Shown here: positions 44,355-53,856 of the stretch, piece by piece
Layout of the letters: each line of letters begins with the position of its first letter
Numbering within the stretch: the stretch's first letter is position 1
Source of the DNA: Actinotalea subterranea
Lineage (GTDB): Bacteria; Actinomycetota; Actinomycetes; Actinomycetales; Cellulomonadaceae
Direction: 5' to 3'
NCBI RefSeq assembly: GCF_008364845.1
Contig: NZ_VTTP01000010.1
Location: 1 to 64,000 of the forward strand
DNA length: 64,000 nt
The notes under the pieces: generated by a model
The model's database searches: none
Told to the model about the DNA's origin: nothing
The model's input: the letters and a program-made list of their open reading frames with translations, nothing else
Position numbers and translations under genes: made by a program

Positions 44355-44771
44355 TCAGGCGAGCAGTGTGGGCTTCAGGTCGACGAGCCGGCCGAGCAGG
44401 CCGTTGACGAAGCCGGGTGACTCGTCGGTGGACAGCGCGCGCGCCAGCTCGAGCGCCTCGTCCACCGCGACGGCGTCGGGCACCTCGTCGTTGAAGAGGA
44501 TCTCCCACGCACCGAGGCGCAGGATCGCGCGGTCGACGGCGGGCATGCGCTCGAGCGTCCAGCCGTGCGAGTACGTGGCGATCAGCTCGTCGATGCGCTC
44601 CTGCCGGCCCAGGACGCCCTCGACGAGCTCGACCGCGTACTGGGGCAGCACCGACTCGGCGCCCGGCTGCGCGATCCGCGCGGCCAGGACGTCGAGCGGC
44701 GGGAGGCCCCGCTGGTCCGCCTCGAAGAGGACGTCCAGCGCGCGCTTGCGCGCCTTGCTGCGTGCGCTCAC
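44355..44771 (-). CDS. nusB: Transcription antitermination factor NusB
   Basis: 138 aa, RNA-binding partner of NusE in ribosomal RNA antitermination. Seen: RSKARKRALDVLFEADQRG (conserved N-terminal helix), WTLERMPAVDRAILRLGAWEIL and PDAVAVDEALELARALSTDESPGFVNGLLGRL, which is nearly invariant. GTG at 44771, 4 nt after the efp stop. The 120-bp tail-to-tail gap with the GGDEF-EAL gene holds only weak hairpins. Confidence 0.96.
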   Translation of the reverse strand: MSARSKARKRALDVLFEADQRGLPPLDVLAARIAQPGAESVLPQYAVELVEGVLGRQERIDELIATYSHGWTLERMPAVDRAILRLGAWEILFNDEVPDAVAVDEALELARALSTDESPGFVNGLLGRLVDLKPTLLA

Positions 44772-44775
44772 CTGG

Positions 44776-45339
44776 TCAGTCGTTCACTCGGCCGAGGTAC
44801 GAGCCGTCACGCGTGTCGACCTTCACCCGCGTGCCGGTCTCGAGGAACAGCGGCACCTGGATCTCGGCGCCCGTCTCGAGCGTCGCGGGCTTGGTGCCGC
44901 CCGTCGAGCGGTCGCCCTGCAGGCCCGGCTCCGTGTAGGTGATCTCGAGCACGACCGACGGCGGGAGCTCGACGTAGAGCGGGCTGCCCTCGTGCGTCGC
45001 GACCATCGCCTGCTGGTTCTCGAGCAGGTAGTTCGCCGCGTCGCCCACGGTCGCGGCCGGGACGTACAGCTGGTCGTACGTCGAGGAGTCCATGAAGACG
45101 AAGTCGGTGCCGTCCTTGTACAGGTACTGCATGTCGCGCTTGTCGACGTTGGCCGTCTCGACCTTGGTGCCCGCGTTGAACGTCTTGTCGACGACCTTGC
45201 CCGAGAGCACGTTCTTGAGCTTGGTGCGGACGAACGCGCCACCCTTGCCCGGCTTGACGTGCTGGAACTCGACGACGGCCCACAGCTGGCCGTCCAGGTT
45301 GAGCACGGTCCCGTTCTTCAGGTCATTGGTGGTCGCCAC
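44776..45339 (-). CDS. efp: Elongation factor P
   Basis: Relieves ribosome stalling at polyproline. 187 aa, three beta-barrel domains (KOW-like, OB, C-terminal OB). The tip loop is [11 protein letters not shown] with Lys32 for modification or direct action. GTG at 45339 follows AGGAAG at 7 nt; a longer reading frame would add an Arg-rich stretch not seen in EF-P. Followed at once by nusB. Confidence 0.97.
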   Translation of the reverse strand: MATTNDLKNGTVLNLDGQLWAVVEFQHVKPGKGGAFVRTKLKNVLSGKVVDKTFNAGTKVETANVDKRDMQYLYKDGTDFVFMDSSTYDQLYVPAATVGDAANYLLENQQAMVATHEGSPLYVELPPSVVLEITYTEPGLQGDRSTGGTKPATLETGAEIQVPLFLETGTRVKVDTRDGSYLGRVND

Positions 45340-45449
45340 GTCGAGTCTTCCTGTCGAGTTCGCAAGGATCGGAGTCCGGCGCCGCCCGGCCACGGCCCGG
45401 CGGTCGCTGCCGCGGTGCCGGGTGGCCGCCTGCGGCGAGGACGCCGGAC

Positions 45450-45455
45450 AGTCTA
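45450..45455 (-). promoter_or_regulatory. Candidate -10 for efp-nusB
   Basis: TAGACT on the minus strand about 111 nt before the efp start; the -35 region is poor. It is the only TANNNT match in this 164-nt gap. Confidence 0.3.
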
Positions 45456-45503
45456 GCGCCGCGGCCCCGCGCGGCCGACCGGGACCCGACGTCGGGTGGC
45501 GCG

Positions 45504-45956
45504 TCAGGCGCCCATGACGGCACGCATCGCGGCGCCCACGGCGACCGCCCAGAGCATCGAGGCGAACGTGCCGATGACGAACCGCTCCGAGGTGCTGGGA
45601 TTCTCACGGAGCTCGGGGTACCGGCCGAGGCCCTTGATCGCGATGACGAAGGCGATGCCCGCCGGGTACCCCGCGAGGAGCGAGCCGGTGATGGCGAGGC
45701 GTTCCAGGATGCCGATCCAGGTGCCGCCTCGCAGGCCCTCCTCGGACGTCACGTCCGGCGCCGCGCCGGCGTCGTCCGTGGCGTCCGGACCGGTCGGGTC
45801 GCCTTCGACCGAGGTGTCGCCGGACGGGCCGTGCCCGGCGTCGGTCGAGCGCGAGGCGAGCTGGAGCACAGCCGTGGTCAGCGGCCAGCCGCCGACGGCG
45901 CTCAGCGCGAGCCCGACGAGGCCGACGAGCACAAGCAGCCAGGCGTCCATGGTCAA
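45504..45956 (-). CDS. Membrane protein paired with the SatD-like regulator (DUF3307/SatC-like C terminus)
   Basis: 150 aa. An N-terminal helix ([21 protein letters not shown]), an acidic linker (about 38-70), and a C-terminal pair of helices with [31 protein letters not shown] and [12 protein letters not shown]. The last part looks like the C terminus of DUF3307/SatC-type proteins, which are encoded with SatD. ATG at 45956, 26 nt after the regulator. Function unknown; a membrane partner of the regulator is inference. Confidence 0.7.
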   Translation of the reverse strand: MTMDAWLLVLVGLVGLALSAVGGWPLTTAVLQLASRSTDAGHGPSGDTSVEGDPTGPDATDDAGAAPDVTSEEGLRGGTWIGILERLAITGSLLAGYPAGIAFVIAIKGLGRYPELRENPSTSERFVIGTFASMLWAVAVGAAMRAVMGA

Positions 45957-45981
45957 CTCCCCCGTGCTGCCGCGCCCGGGC

Positions 45982-46650
45982 TCAGCGGTCCGCCGAGCCC
46001 GTCACCTGCGGCTGCTCCCGTCCGGCATCTTCCCCGAGGTCGCCCGCGAGCGACAGCAGACGCGCCGCCGCGGGTCGCGCGGCCTCCTCCTCGGCCCAGA
46101 GAGCGGTCCGCAGCCGCTGGCTCACGGCCTGCTGGGTGATCCCGAGGCGGGCAGCGACGTCCTCCTGGCGCTGCTCGTGCCCGCCACCCGACCTGCAGCC
46201 CAGGAGGGCGTCCACGGCGTCCCAGCCGGCGGGGCTGCGCCGGGCGGCCGTCGCTCCCAGCAGGACGAGCACCGCCTCGGCCTCGGCCGCGAGGGCGGCG
46301 TCGGCACCGCGCACCGCTAGGGGGACGGGCCGCACCCGGCTCTTGGCGGCCTCGACGGCCTCCCGCGCGTGGATGAATGCCGGGCCCTGCGCGGCACGCA
46401 CCGAGTCCGGGAGCGGCACGTCGACACGGCCGGCGCCGATGCCGATGCTCCACCCGCCCAGGCGCAGCACCTGGAGCGCGAGGTCCACGACCGCCCGGGG
46501 GTCGTCGAGCACCGCCTGGACCTCGTCGCCGACGGTGCGCTCGAACGGGCGGACGACTCCGCGCGTCACGGGCGCGACCTCGCGCAGGAGGTCCTCGACG
46601 CGGTCGCCGACCTGGCGACTGCCTTGCTGGTCGATCGTCATGACGAGCAC
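45982..46650 (-). CDS. SatD-family-like protein with helix-turn-helix
   Basis: 222 aa. N-terminal half resembles SatD: IDQQGSRQVGD, the acidic TVGDEVQAVL (40-48), and GIGAGRVDV then QGPAFIHAREAVEAAK. The C-terminal half has a clear helix-turn-helix (163-183, VAARLGITQQAVSQRL). The GDEVQ motif in a small alpha/beta domain suggests a palm-like fold as in nucleotide cyclases, but this is only inference. GTG at 46650 is fixed by a -10 element 6 nt upstream, so no leader. Co-encoded with the membrane protein after it. Confidence 0.68.
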   Translation of the reverse strand: MLVMTIDQQGSRQVGDRVEDLLREVAPVTRGVVRPFERTVGDEVQAVLDDPRAVVDLALQVLRLGGWSIGIGAGRVDVPLPDSVRAAQGPAFIHAREAVEAAKSRVRPVPLAVRGADAALAAEAEAVLVLLGATAARRSPAGWDAVDALLGCRSGGGHEQRQEDVAARLGITQQAVSQRLRTALWAEEEAARPAAARLLSLAGDLGEDAGREQPQVTGSADR

Positions 46651-46656
46651 GCGACA

Positions 46657-46687
46657 AGGCTAGGTCTTTGTTCCTTCGCACACAAGG
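46657..46687 (-). promoter_or_regulatory. Leaderless promoter and possible operator of the SatD-like gene
   Basis: TTGTGT (46680-46685), 17 bp, TAGCCT (46657-46662), then GTG 6 nt later at 46650. An inverted repeat, CTTTGT (46666-46671) with ACAAGG (46682-46687), lies over the spacer and the -35. Such a palindrome suits autoregulation by the helix-turn-helix protein. Confidence 0.6.
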
Positions 46688-46743
46688 CGGTGAACCTGTG
46701 AACACGGACGGGCGTCCGGCCACATGTGGACCGGCATGGGCCG

Positions 46744-47199
46744 TCAGGCTCCGACATCCACCTCACGCGCCGCGACCGCTCGCAGGGCGAGGGCGTACGA
46801 CAGGAGGCCGAATCCCGCGACCGTCCCGGTGGCGACACCCGCGACGACGCTCAGGTGACGGAACTCCTCACGAGCGGCGGGGTTCGACAGGTGCACCTCG
46901 ACGAGGGTCAGGCCGGCGCGCGTGACCTGCGCGGCCGCGTCGCGCAGGGCGTACGAGTAGTGCGTGAAGGCCGCGGGGTTCAGGACCACGTGCGTCCCGG
47001 TGTCGACCGCTCCGTGCAGCCACCCGACGAGCTCGGACTCGTCGTCGGTCTGGCGCACCTCGACCTCCAGGCCGAGCTCACGCCCCCAGGCCTGCACCGC
47101 GACCACGAGGTCGGCGTGCGACGCCGTCCCGTAGACGTCCGGCTCACGCACGCCGAGGCGACCGAGGTTGGGTCCGTTGAGGACGAGCACGCGGGTCAT
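46744..47199 (-). CDS. aroQ: Type II 3-dehydroquinate dehydratase
   Basis: Third step of the shikimate pathway. 151 aa, flavodoxin-like fold. Seen: [21 protein letters not shown] (catalytic Tyr), [33 protein letters not shown] and [18 protein letters not shown] (catalytic His). ATG at 47199, with TAGCCT 7 nt upstream, so possibly its own leaderless transcript. Last gene of the aro cluster. Confidence 0.95.
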   Translation of the reverse strand: MTRVLVLNGPNLGRLGVREPDVYGTASHADLVVAVQAWGRELGLEVEVRQTDDESELVGWLHGAVDTGTHVVLNPAAFTHYSYALRDAAAQVTRAGLTLVEVHLSNPAAREEFRHLSVVAGVATGTVAGFGLLSYALALRAVAAREVDVGA

Positions 47200-47206
47200 G
47201 GGCGCA

Positions 47207-47212
47207 AGGCTA
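47207..47212 (-). promoter_or_regulatory. Leaderless-type -10 for aroQ
   Basis: TAGCCT on the minus strand, 7 nt before the aroQ ATG. Confidence 0.35.
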
Positions 47213-47256
47213 GAGGAGGCGCAGGGGCCCGGGGGCACCGTCCACCGGGCGGGCCG

Positions 47257-48390
47257 TCAGAGCGCGATCGCCCGGCCCGACGGCGCCTCGCGACTGACCT
47301 CCGCGTACGCCGCCGCGAGCAGCGCCGGGTCCGGGCCCTCGAGGCGGGTGGGACGCGCGAGCCCGTCGAGCACCACGAACCGGAGCAGGTCGCCGCGCGT
47401 CTTCTTGTCCCGTCGCATCGCCGCGAGGAGCTGGTCCCAGCGGTCACCGCGGTAGGTCACGGGAAGCCCCACGGACGTCAGCACCGACCGGTGCCGAGCC
47501 ACGACGTCGTCGTCCAGGCGACCGGCCAGCCGCGCGAGCTCGGCGGCGAACACCATGCCCACGGACACCGCCGCACCGTGCCGCCACGAGAACCGCTCGA
47601 CGTGCTCGATCGCGTGGCCGAAGGTGTGCCCGTAGTTGAGGATCTCGCGCAGGTCGGCCTCGCGGAGGTCCTCGCCGACGACCCGGGCCTTCACGACGAC
47701 CGCGCGCTCGACGAGCTCCCGCAGGACGGCGCGCCCGCTCGCGTCGAGCTCGGGCCGGGTGAGGCGGCCGGGGTCCTCCTCGACGAGCTCGAGGATCCGG
47801 GGGTCCGCGATGAACCCGGCCTTGATGATCTCGGCGAGGCCCGCGGTCCGGTCGTGGACGGGTAGGGAGCCCAGCGCGACGAGGTCGCACAGGACCCCGG
47901 CGGGCGGGTGGAACGCCCCGACGAGGTTCTTGCCCTCCGCCGTGTTGATGCCGGTCTTGCCCCCGACGGCGGCGTCGACCATGGCGAGGACGGTCGTCGG
48001 GACGTGGACGACCCGCATGCCGCGCAGCCACGTGGCCGCGACGAACCCCGCGAGGTCGGTCGTCGCCCCGCCGCCGAGGCCGACGATCGCGTCGCTGCGC
48101 GTGAAGTCGGCCTGCCCGAGCACCTGCCACAGGAACGCGGCGACCTGGACGCTCTTGGACTCCTCCGCCTCGGGCACCTCGGCGAGGAACACCTGGTAGC
48201 CCTGCTCCACGAGGTCGTCCCGCACGGCCTCGGCGGACGCGGTCAGCGCGCCGGGGTGGATCACCAGCACGCGCTGGACGCCGCCGCCGAGCATGGTCGG
48301 CAGCTCGCCGAGGAGCCGGTCGCCGATGACGACCTCGTAGGGACGTTCGCCGGGCACCGTGATCCGGGTCGGCGCGACTGCCTCAGGCAC
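47257..48390 (-). CDS. aroB: 3-dehydroquinate synthase
   Basis: Second step of the shikimate pathway, zinc and NAD dependent. 377 aa. Seen: [64 protein letters not shown] and [13 protein letters not shown] (zinc His). GTG at 48390 overlaps the aroK end by 8 nt, with GGGAG at a good distance upstream. Confidence 0.96.
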   Translation of the reverse strand: MPEAVAPTRITVPGERPYEVVIGDRLLGELPTMLGGGVQRVLVIHPGALTASAEAVRDDLVEQGYQVFLAEVPEAEESKSVQVAAFLWQVLGQADFTRSDAIVGLGGGATTDLAGFVAATWLRGMRVVHVPTTVLAMVDAAVGGKTGINTAEGKNLVGAFHPPAGVLCDLVALGSLPVHDRTAGLAEIIKAGFIADPRILELVEEDPGRLTRPELDASGRAVLRELVERAVVVKARVVGEDLREADLREILNYGHTFGHAIEHVERFSWRHGAAVSVGMVFAAELARLAGRLDDDVVARHRSVLTSVGLPVTYRGDRWDQLLAAMRRDKKTRGDLLRFVVLDGLARPTRLEGPDPALLAAAYAEVSREAPSGRAIAL

Positions 48391-48979
48391 CTGCTGCTCC
48401 CTGCGTCGGGTCGGGCGTCGGGTCGGGCGTCGGGTCGGAAGCCGGGTCGAGGGCTTCGACGATCTGGGCCGCGACCTGGTTGGGCCGCGCGTCGTCCGTG
48501 AGGACCCGCACCGTCGCCACGCGCTGGTAGACGGGCCGCCGCGCGTCCATGAGCGCCTGCCACTGCGCGCGCGGGTTGCCGAGCAGGAGGGGGCGCGCGG
48601 TGTTGAAGCCGACGCGCGGTGCCGCGTGGGCGAGGGACACGTCGAGGAACACGACGACGCCGCCGTCCGAGCAGTACCGCAGCAGGAGCTGTTCCGTGAG
48701 CGGGTCCAGGACCGCTCCCCCGCCGAGCGCGAGGACGCCCGGGTGCTCGGCGAGCGCCGTCGCCACGGCCACGCGCTCGAGCGTGCGGAAGTGGGCCTCG
48801 CCGTCCTCCACGAAGATGTCCGAGATGCTGCGGCCCGCGAGGCTCTCGACGTCCGTGTCGGTGTCGCGCACGGGGAGGTCGAGGCGGTGGCCGAGGATCC
48901 GCGCGACCGTGGACTTGCCGGCACCGGGCGGCCCGATCAGCACGACGCGCGGACGGGTCCCGGAAGGCTGGTCGATCAC
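48383..48979 (-). CDS. aroK: Shikimate kinase
   Basis: Phosphorylates shikimate. 198 aa. P-loop [32 protein letters not shown] (shikimate site), [10 protein letters not shown], and the lid RPLLLG. The C terminus carries [12 protein letters not shown] encoded by three 12-bp tandem repeats. GTG at 48979 is preceded by TAGCGT at 7 nt. Confidence 0.94.
   Translation of the reverse strand: MIDQPSGTRPRVVLIGPPGAGKSTVARILGHRLDLPVRDTDTDVESLAGRSISDIFVEDGEAHFRTLERVAVATALAEHPGVLALGGGAVLDPLTEQLLLRYCSDGGVVVFLDVSLAHAAPRVGFNTARPLLLGNPRAQWQALMDARRPVYQRVATVRVLTDDARPNQVAAQIVEALDPASDPTPDPTPDPTQGAAGA
48403..48438. repeat. Three exact 12-bp tandem repeats at the end of aroK
   Basis: Unit GCGTCGGGTCGG at 48403, 48415 and 48427. 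It encodes a PDPT repeat on the minus strand; a unit divisible by three changes length but not frame. It lies directly before the aroB ribosome-binding site. Confidence 0.8.
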
Positions 48980-48986
48980 GTGCCGA

Positions 48987-48992
48987 ACGCTA
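48987..48992 (-). promoter_or_regulatory. Leaderless-type -10 for aroK
   Basis: TAGCGT on the minus strand, 7 nt before the aroK GTG. The -35 is not convincing. Confidence 0.35.
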
Positions 48993-49036
48993 CCCCGTGG
49001 CCGACGGGCCGGTGGACGCGTCCGCACGGTGGCCCG

Positions 49037-50935
49037 TCAGGCGGCCGGCGGCCTGACGGACGCGGCGTCCGTGGCGCCGATCCAGGCGACGACCTCGTGC
49101 GCCGGCATGGGCCGCGCGATGTGGAAGCCCTGGACGTGGTCGACGCCGAGCCTGCGCAGGGCCGTGAGCTGGTGGCCGTGCTCGACACCCTCCGCGGTCA
49201 CGGCGAGGCCGCGGGACGCCGCGAGCTCGACCATGAGCTCGACGAGCGCGGCGCACCCCGGCTCGTCACGCAGGCCGTCGACGAGCCACCGGTCGATCTT
49301 GATGCCGTCCACCGCGAGACCGGTGAGGTGGCGCACGCTGGTCAGCGCGCTGCCGACGTCGTCGAGCGTGACGAGGACGCCCGTCGCACGGAGCTCCTCG
49401 AGCGCCGGACGCGCGGCGACGACCTCCTCGTAGGAGCACAACTCGGGTATCTCGAGGCGCAGGCTCGTCGCCGGCAGGTGGGCGCGCTCGACCACGCCGC
49501 GCACGCGGCGCGCGAGGTCGGGCGCCCGCAGGGCCGCGGGGCTGAGGTTGACGTCGAGGTGTTCGGGGGCAGCGGGGCCGAGCACCCGACGCCACGCGAC
49601 GACGGCCTGGGCGGCCTGACCGAGGACCCACAGGTCGAGCTCGAGGCCGAGGTCGTCCTGGGCGGCGAGCGCGAGGGGCCCGCCCGGCCCCTGGAGCTCG
49701 CCGTCGGGCGTCCGGTGGCGCAGGAGCGCCTCGACGCTGCGGATGGCACCGCCCGTCGTGTCGACGATGGGCTGGAAGTGCACCTCGAGCCTGCCCTCGA
49801 GCGGGAGGGCGCACGGCAGGCCGTCGGCCCCCATGCCGAGCACGAACCCACCGGATGCCCGGGGCCCGCGCGCGTGGGCGCCCCGGCTCGCGACGTCGAG
49901 CACCGAGACGCGCACCGCGTCGCCTCCCGCGCGCTTCGCCGCGTACATCGTCAGGTCCGCGTGCTGGAGGAGGTCGTCCCGGTCGAAGACCGACGTGGTC
50001 AGCGCGATTCCGATGCTCGCACGCGTGTCGGCGGGGCCGACGGTCGTGCGCGGGCCCGGCACGGCGCCCTCGGCCGGGGCGCCGCCATGGCCCGCGAGGT
50101 CCGTGATGGTGGCGCGCAGCCGCTCCCCCAGCGCGTGCGCGTCGGCGACCAGGGCGCGCACGCTCTCCTCGCGCCCCCGGGTGGCGTCGGGGGCGGCGAC
50201 GAGCCGCGCGACCGCGAACTCGTCGCCACCGAGCCGGCCGAGGAGCTCGTCGGGGCCCAGCCCGGCGGCGAGGCGGTGCGCCACGCCGCGCAGGAGCGCG
50301 TCGCCCACCGTGTGCCCGCGGGTGTCGTTGACCTCCTTGAGACGGTCGAGGTCGATGTACGCGAGGAGCAGCGCGTGCCCCGCCTCGCGCGCGAAGTCGC
50401 ACATCTGCCCCAGCCCCGCGTGGAACGACGCGCGGCTGGACAGGCCCGTCAGGGCGTCGCGGGAGGCGTGCCGCGCGAACCTGTCGGCGAGCGCCTCCAT
50501 GACCGCCGTCGGGCGGAGGACGCCGACGGGTGTCATCGCGGCGTCGACGACGACGAGGTCGTGGTAGGTCTCCTTGCGCGCGCCGGTCGTGAGCATCGCC
50601 GCGGCCTCCGTGAGCGGGGCGGTGTCGGCGATCAGCCGGGGCGACCAGTCGGTGACCTCCGCGACGGGTCGCTTCTCCCACAGCGCGCGCCCGTAGCCGT
50701 ACTGCCCGGTCATGGTGCTCATGAACGCGTCACGCGACACGATCCCGAGGCGCGGGCCGCCCGCGCCACCGCGGACGAGGACCGACGTGGTGCTCCACCG
50801 CGACCGCAGCTCGCGGTCCACGGTGCCGCACGAGACGGACGCCTCGACCACGACGGGCGGGTCGGCGAGGTCGCGCAGCGCGATGCGGCCGTCGGCCTCG
50901 AGGTCGATCCAGCGGGCTGAGGTCGTAGCGGTCAC
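49037..50935 (-). CDS. CBS-GGDEF-EAL protein
   Basis: 632 aa, soluble. N terminus (about 25-150) looks like a CBS-pair with the FMSTMTGQYGYGRALWEKRPV segment found in such GGDEF/EAL proteins. GGDEF is intact (LGGDEF, 236-240) without an inhibitory RxxD. EAL is present (402-404), with VNLSP and AEGVE, but loop 6 reads LDDVGSALTS rather than DDFGTG, so phosphodiesterase activity may be weak. GTG at 50935 is preferred over 50992 since a sigma-28-like promoter overlaps the longer form. The gene interrupts the aro cluster. Confidence 0.88.
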   Translation of the reverse strand: MTATTSARWIDLEADGRIALRDLADPPVVVEASVSCGTVDRELRSRWSTTSVLVRGGAGGPRLGIVSRDAFMSTMTGQYGYGRALWEKRPVAEVTDWSPRLIADTAPLTEAAAMLTTGARKETYHDLVVVDAAMTPVGVLRPTAVMEALADRFARHASRDALTGLSSRASFHAGLGQMCDFAREAGHALLLAYIDLDRLKEVNDTRGHTVGDALLRGVAHRLAAGLGPDELLGRLGGDEFAVARLVAAPDATRGREESVRALVADAHALGERLRATITDLAGHGGAPAEGAVPGPRTTVGPADTRASIGIALTTSVFDRDDLLQHADLTMYAAKRAGGDAVRVSVLDVASRGAHARGPRASGGFVLGMGADGLPCALPLEGRLEVHFQPIVDTTGGAIRSVEALLRHRTPDGELQGPGGPLALAAQDDLGLELDLWVLGQAAQAVVAWRRVLGPAAPEHLDVNLSPAALRAPDLARRVRGVVERAHLPATSLRLEIPELCSYEEVVAARPALEELRATGVLVTLDDVGSALTSVRHLTGLAVDGIKIDRWLVDGLRDEPGCAALVELMVELAASRGLAVTAEGVEHGHQLTALRRLGVDHVQGFHIARPMPAHEVVAWIGATDAASVRPPAA

Positions 50936-50944
50936 ATGATCAGG

Positions 50945-50972
50945 GATCGGCGCCCGAAGGCCCGGCCGTGAG
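50945..50972 (-). promoter_or_regulatory. Sigma-28-like promoter of the CBS-GGDEF-EAL gene
   Basis: CTCACG (50967-50972), 16 nt, CCGATC (50945-50950), then GTG at 50935 ten nt further. One mismatch from the CTCAAG seen at the pil promoters. Confidence 0.5.
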
Positions 50973-51002
50973 CGGTCGACGTGACCGTTCACGCAGTGTT
51001 CG

Positions 51003-51056
51003 CCTCCCGGTCAGCGACCTCGGTGCGGGGCGAGGCGACGTGGGGCGAGGCGAGGT
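51003..51056 (-). repeat. Short direct repeats between aroC and the GGDEF-EAL gene
   Basis: Two copies of GCCTCGCCCC (minus strand), flanked by GACCTCG and CGAGGTC which could form a 7-bp stem. The stem may mark the aroC end. No T run. Confidence 0.35.
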
Positions 51057-52276
51057 CAGCGCTGCAGGTCGGGGATCGCGTCGACGTACGCCCGGTGGTT
51101 CCTGGCGACCTCGGCGACGCTGTCACCGCCGAACTTCTCGAGCACCGCGTCGGCGAGCACGAGCGCGACCATGGCCTCGGCAACCACGGCTGCCGGCGGC
51201 ACGGCACACACGTCGGACCGCTGGTGGATCGCGCGGGCCGCGTCGCCCGTCGCGACATCCGTCGTGTCGAGCGCCCTCGGGACGGTCGAGATCGGCTTCA
51301 TCGCCGCGCGGACGCGCAGCACCTCGCCGTTGGACATGCCGCCCTCGACGCCGCCCGCGCGGTTCGTGCGCCGGCGGATGAGGCCCGTCTGCGGGTCGCG
51401 CTCGATCTCGTCGTGCGCCTGCGAGCCGCGACGCGCCGCAGTACGGAACCCGTCGCCGATCTCGGCGCCCTTGATCGCCTGGATCCCCAGCAGCGCGGCC
51501 GCGAGGCGCGCGTCGAGCCGCCGGTCCCAGTGGGTGTAGCTGCCGAGCCCCGTGGGGACGTCGTAGGCGAGCACCTCGACGACCCCGCCGAGCGTGTCGC
51601 CCGCCTTCTGGCACTCGTCGATCTCCGCGACCATCGCCTCCGACGTCTGGACGTGGAAGCAGCGCACCGGATCGGCGTCGAGCGCCGCGACGTCGTCGGG
51701 GGTGGGCAGCACCGCGTCGTCGGGCGAGCCGACCGGGCCGATCTGCACCACGTGCGACACGAGCCGCACGCCGACGGACTGCTCGAGGAAGCGCGCGGCG
51801 ACGGCCCCGAGGGCGACGCGCATCGCCGTCTCACGCGCCGAGGCGCGCTCGAGCACGGGCCGGGCGTCGTCGAACCCGTACTTGCGCATGCCCACGAGGT
51901 CGGCGTGGCCCGGCCGGGGCCGGGTCAACGGACGGTTGCGCGCGATCTCCCGCTCGTCCCCCGTGCCCGCGTCCAGGACCAGGCTCTCGGGCGGCACCGG
52001 GTCGGCCGCCATCACGTCGACCCACTTGGGCCACTCCGTGTTGGCGACCTCGATCGCGAGCGGGCCGCCCTGGCTCACCCCGTGGCGCAGCCCCGCGAGG
52101 ACCCGCACCTCGTCCTGCTCGAAGCTCATGCGGGCGCCCCGGCCGTAGCCGAGCCGTCGCCGGGCCAGGGCGTCCGAGACGTCGGCGGTCGTCACCTCGA
52201 CCCCGGCGGGCAGCCCTTCGAGGATGCCCACGAGGGCCTGACCGTGCGACTCACCCGAGGTCAACCAGCGCAGCAT
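51056..52276 (-). CDS. aroC: Chorismate synthase
   Basis: Last step of the shikimate pathway, FMN-dependent. 406 aa. Seen: [64 protein letters not shown], and [15 protein letters not shown] at 52276 with GGAAGGA nine nt upstream. Separated from pilO by a strong 20-bp hairpin, so independently transcribed from a short gap. Confidence 0.97.
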   Translation of the reverse strand: MLRWLTSGESHGQALVGILEGLPAGVEVTTADVSDALARRRLGYGRGARMSFEQDEVRVLAGLRHGVSQGGPLAIEVANTEWPKWVDVMAADPVPPESLVLDAGTGDEREIARNRPLTRPRPGHADLVGMRKYGFDDARPVLERASARETAMRVALGAVAARFLEQSVGVRLVSHVVQIGPVGSPDDAVLPTPDDVAALDADPVRCFHVQTSEAMVAEIDECQKAGDTLGGVVEVLAYDVPTGLGSYTHWDRRLDARLAAALLGIQAIKGAEIGDGFRTAARRGSQAHDEIERDPQTGLIRRRTNRAGGVEGGMSNGEVLRVRAAMKPISTVPRALDTTDVATGDAARAIHQRSDVCAVPPAAVVAEAMVALVLADAVLEKFGGDSVAEVARNHRAYVDAIPDLQR

Positions 52277-52302
52277 GGCCCCGATCCTTCCACGGGCCCG
52301 GA

Positions 52303-52347
52303 CGCACGTCGGCCCACGTCCGGGCTGCGGACGTGGGCCGACGTGCG
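52303..52347 (-). terminator. Strong hairpin after pilMNO
   Basis: A perfect 20-bp inverted repeat (arms 52303-52322 and 52328-52347, 5-nt loop) begins 18 nt past the pilO stop. No T run follows, as is common in GC-rich actinobacteria. It isolates aroC from the pilus operon. Confidence 0.65.
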
Positions 52348-52364
52348 ACGGGTCGGGCTCGGTG

Positions 52365-53156
52365 TCAGCCGACCGGCGCGAACGGGTTGCGATCGCTCGA
52401 GGGGAGCGGCGTCTCGGTCGGCTCGGTCGGCTCGTCCGTGGGTGCGACGACTGCCGTCGGGTCCTCGGGCAGCACGTAGATGAACCCGTCGATCGTCAGG
52501 TCGAGGTCGCCCCGCGCACTCGCCGGCTTCCCACCCGACGCCTCGGCGTCGTCGAGCGTCGTCGCGTTGATCGCGGAGACGAGGTACAGGCGCTGGTTCC
52601 CCGTCTGGACCGTCTCGAGGAAGGCCGTCGTGTTCGCATACGTACCCATGACCTGGATCGAGACGGGCACCGACACGAGCCGGCTCGTCGGAGCGGCGGG
52701 GGCCGTCGCGGTGCCGTCCGTGGCGCCGGCGTCATCGGCCGCGTCGGCGTCCTCAGCGGGAGCGTCCGCGACGCTCTCCGGCTCCACGGCCACGACGGCC
52801 GTGACAGGCACGAGCGCCGTGGGCGTGCCCGGCGTGACGCCGACGATCGTGACGCCGGTCGTCTCTGCGGCGGCCTGGAGCTGGCGGATGTACCCGGTCA
52901 GGTCGGCCACGGCAGGGATCTGGCCCTGGATCGCGGCGAGCTCGGCCTTGTAGGTGTCGAGCTCCTCGAACTGCGTGCGCAGCGTCTCGAGCTGGACCCG
53001 CAGCATGTCCTGGCGCGCGAGGGCGTCGTCCACGGCGACCCGCGTCTCCCCCGCCTCCTTGAGCTTGGGGGCTGCCGCGAGGAACCACGTGCCGACGAGG
53101 ATCACGACGGCGAGCAGCGCCGTGCCCACCGCCCAGGTGCGTGTCTTGGATGCCAT
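52365..53156 (-). CDS. pilO: Type IV pilus inner-membrane alignment protein PilO
   Basis: 263 aa. A single N-terminal helix ([21 protein letters not shown]), a coiled coil (about 35-85, [19 protein letters not shown]), then a ferredoxin-like domain typical of PilO ([22 protein letters not shown]). Acidic ([14 protein letters not shown]) and Thr/Pro-rich tails are extra. Pairs with PilN. ATG at 53156, 1 nt after the pilN stop. Confidence 0.88.
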   Translation of the reverse strand: MASKTRTWAVGTALLAVVILVGTWFLAAAPKLKEAGETRVAVDDALARQDMLRVQLETLRTQFEELDTYKAELAAIQGQIPAVADLTGYIRQLQAAAETTGVTIVGVTPGTPTALVPVTAVVAVEPESVADAPAEDADAADDAGATDGTATAPAAPTSRLVSVPVSIQVMGTYANTTAFLETVQTGNQRLYLVSAINATTLDDAEASGGKPASARGDLDLTIDGFIYVLPEDPTAVVAPTDEPTEPTETPLPSSDRNPFAPVG

Positions 53157-53157
53157 C

Positions 53158-53856
53158 TCAGCTCTCCTCCTCGGCGACGAAGCGCTCGGCGTACGCGTCC
53201 GCCGTGAGCAGGATCGTGCCGCTCACCTGGTAGTAGATGGTCCCGTCGTCGTCCGCGAGCTGCGCGGAGCTGAACCAGGGGTTCGTGAAGCCGCGGACGC
53301 CGGCCAGCTGCTCGACCCACTGCGACGTGTCGGGCAGCGTCAGGGACCGCGCGTCGAACGTGATCATCCCGACGGTGGCCAGGGGCGCGAGCGGGTCGGT
53401 CGTGGGCGCGATCGGCGCCGCTGACGCGGGCGTCACGGTGGTCACGCTGATGCCGTCGACGCTCACCCCCGCCGGCGCGGTCGCGGCGATCGCCGAGAAG
53501 TACTGGCGCCACACGGTCTCGGTGGACATGCCGAGCGTACGGGCGTCGGTCGCCTCCTTGAGCTGGTTGAGCACGCGGGGCACCTCGGCGAACTCGGCCT
53601 GCTGGGCGGTCAGGTTGGCGTTCTGCTCCTCGACCTCGGCGAGCTCGTTCTGCGCCTGGGTCGCGGAGAACGCAGCGAAGACGAACATGAGGCCTGCGAG
53701 CAGGATCGTCACGAGGATCGCGACGCCGAGCCACCCGCGGACGCGCCCGAACTGCCGGGTGGAGCGCACCTCGGGCGGCAGCAGGTTGACCTGGGGGGCG
53801 GGCGGCGCGCCGGGGACGGACGCACGCCGGACCGGGGCGAGGGTGGGGGCGCTCAT
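53158..53856 (-). CDS. pilN: Type IV pilus assembly protein PilN
   Basis: 232 aa. Begins with a cytoplasmic tail carrying VNLLPPEVR, the motif by which PilN docks to PilM, then a membrane helix (about 43-66), a coiled coil, and a periplasm-side domain (here outside the membrane). ATG at 53856 overlaps pilM by 4 nt. Confidence 0.9.
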   Translation of the reverse strand: MSAPTLAPVRRASVPGAPPAPQVNLLPPEVRSTRQFGRVRGWLGVAILVTILLAGLMFVFAAFSATQAQNELAEVEEQNANLTAQQAEFAEVPRVLNQLKEATDARTLGMSTETVWRQYFSAIAATAPAGVSVDGISVTTVTPASAAPIAPTTDPLAPLATVGMITFDARSLTLPDTSQWVEQLAGVRGFTNPWFSSAQLADDDGTIYYQVSGTILLTADAYAERFVAEEES

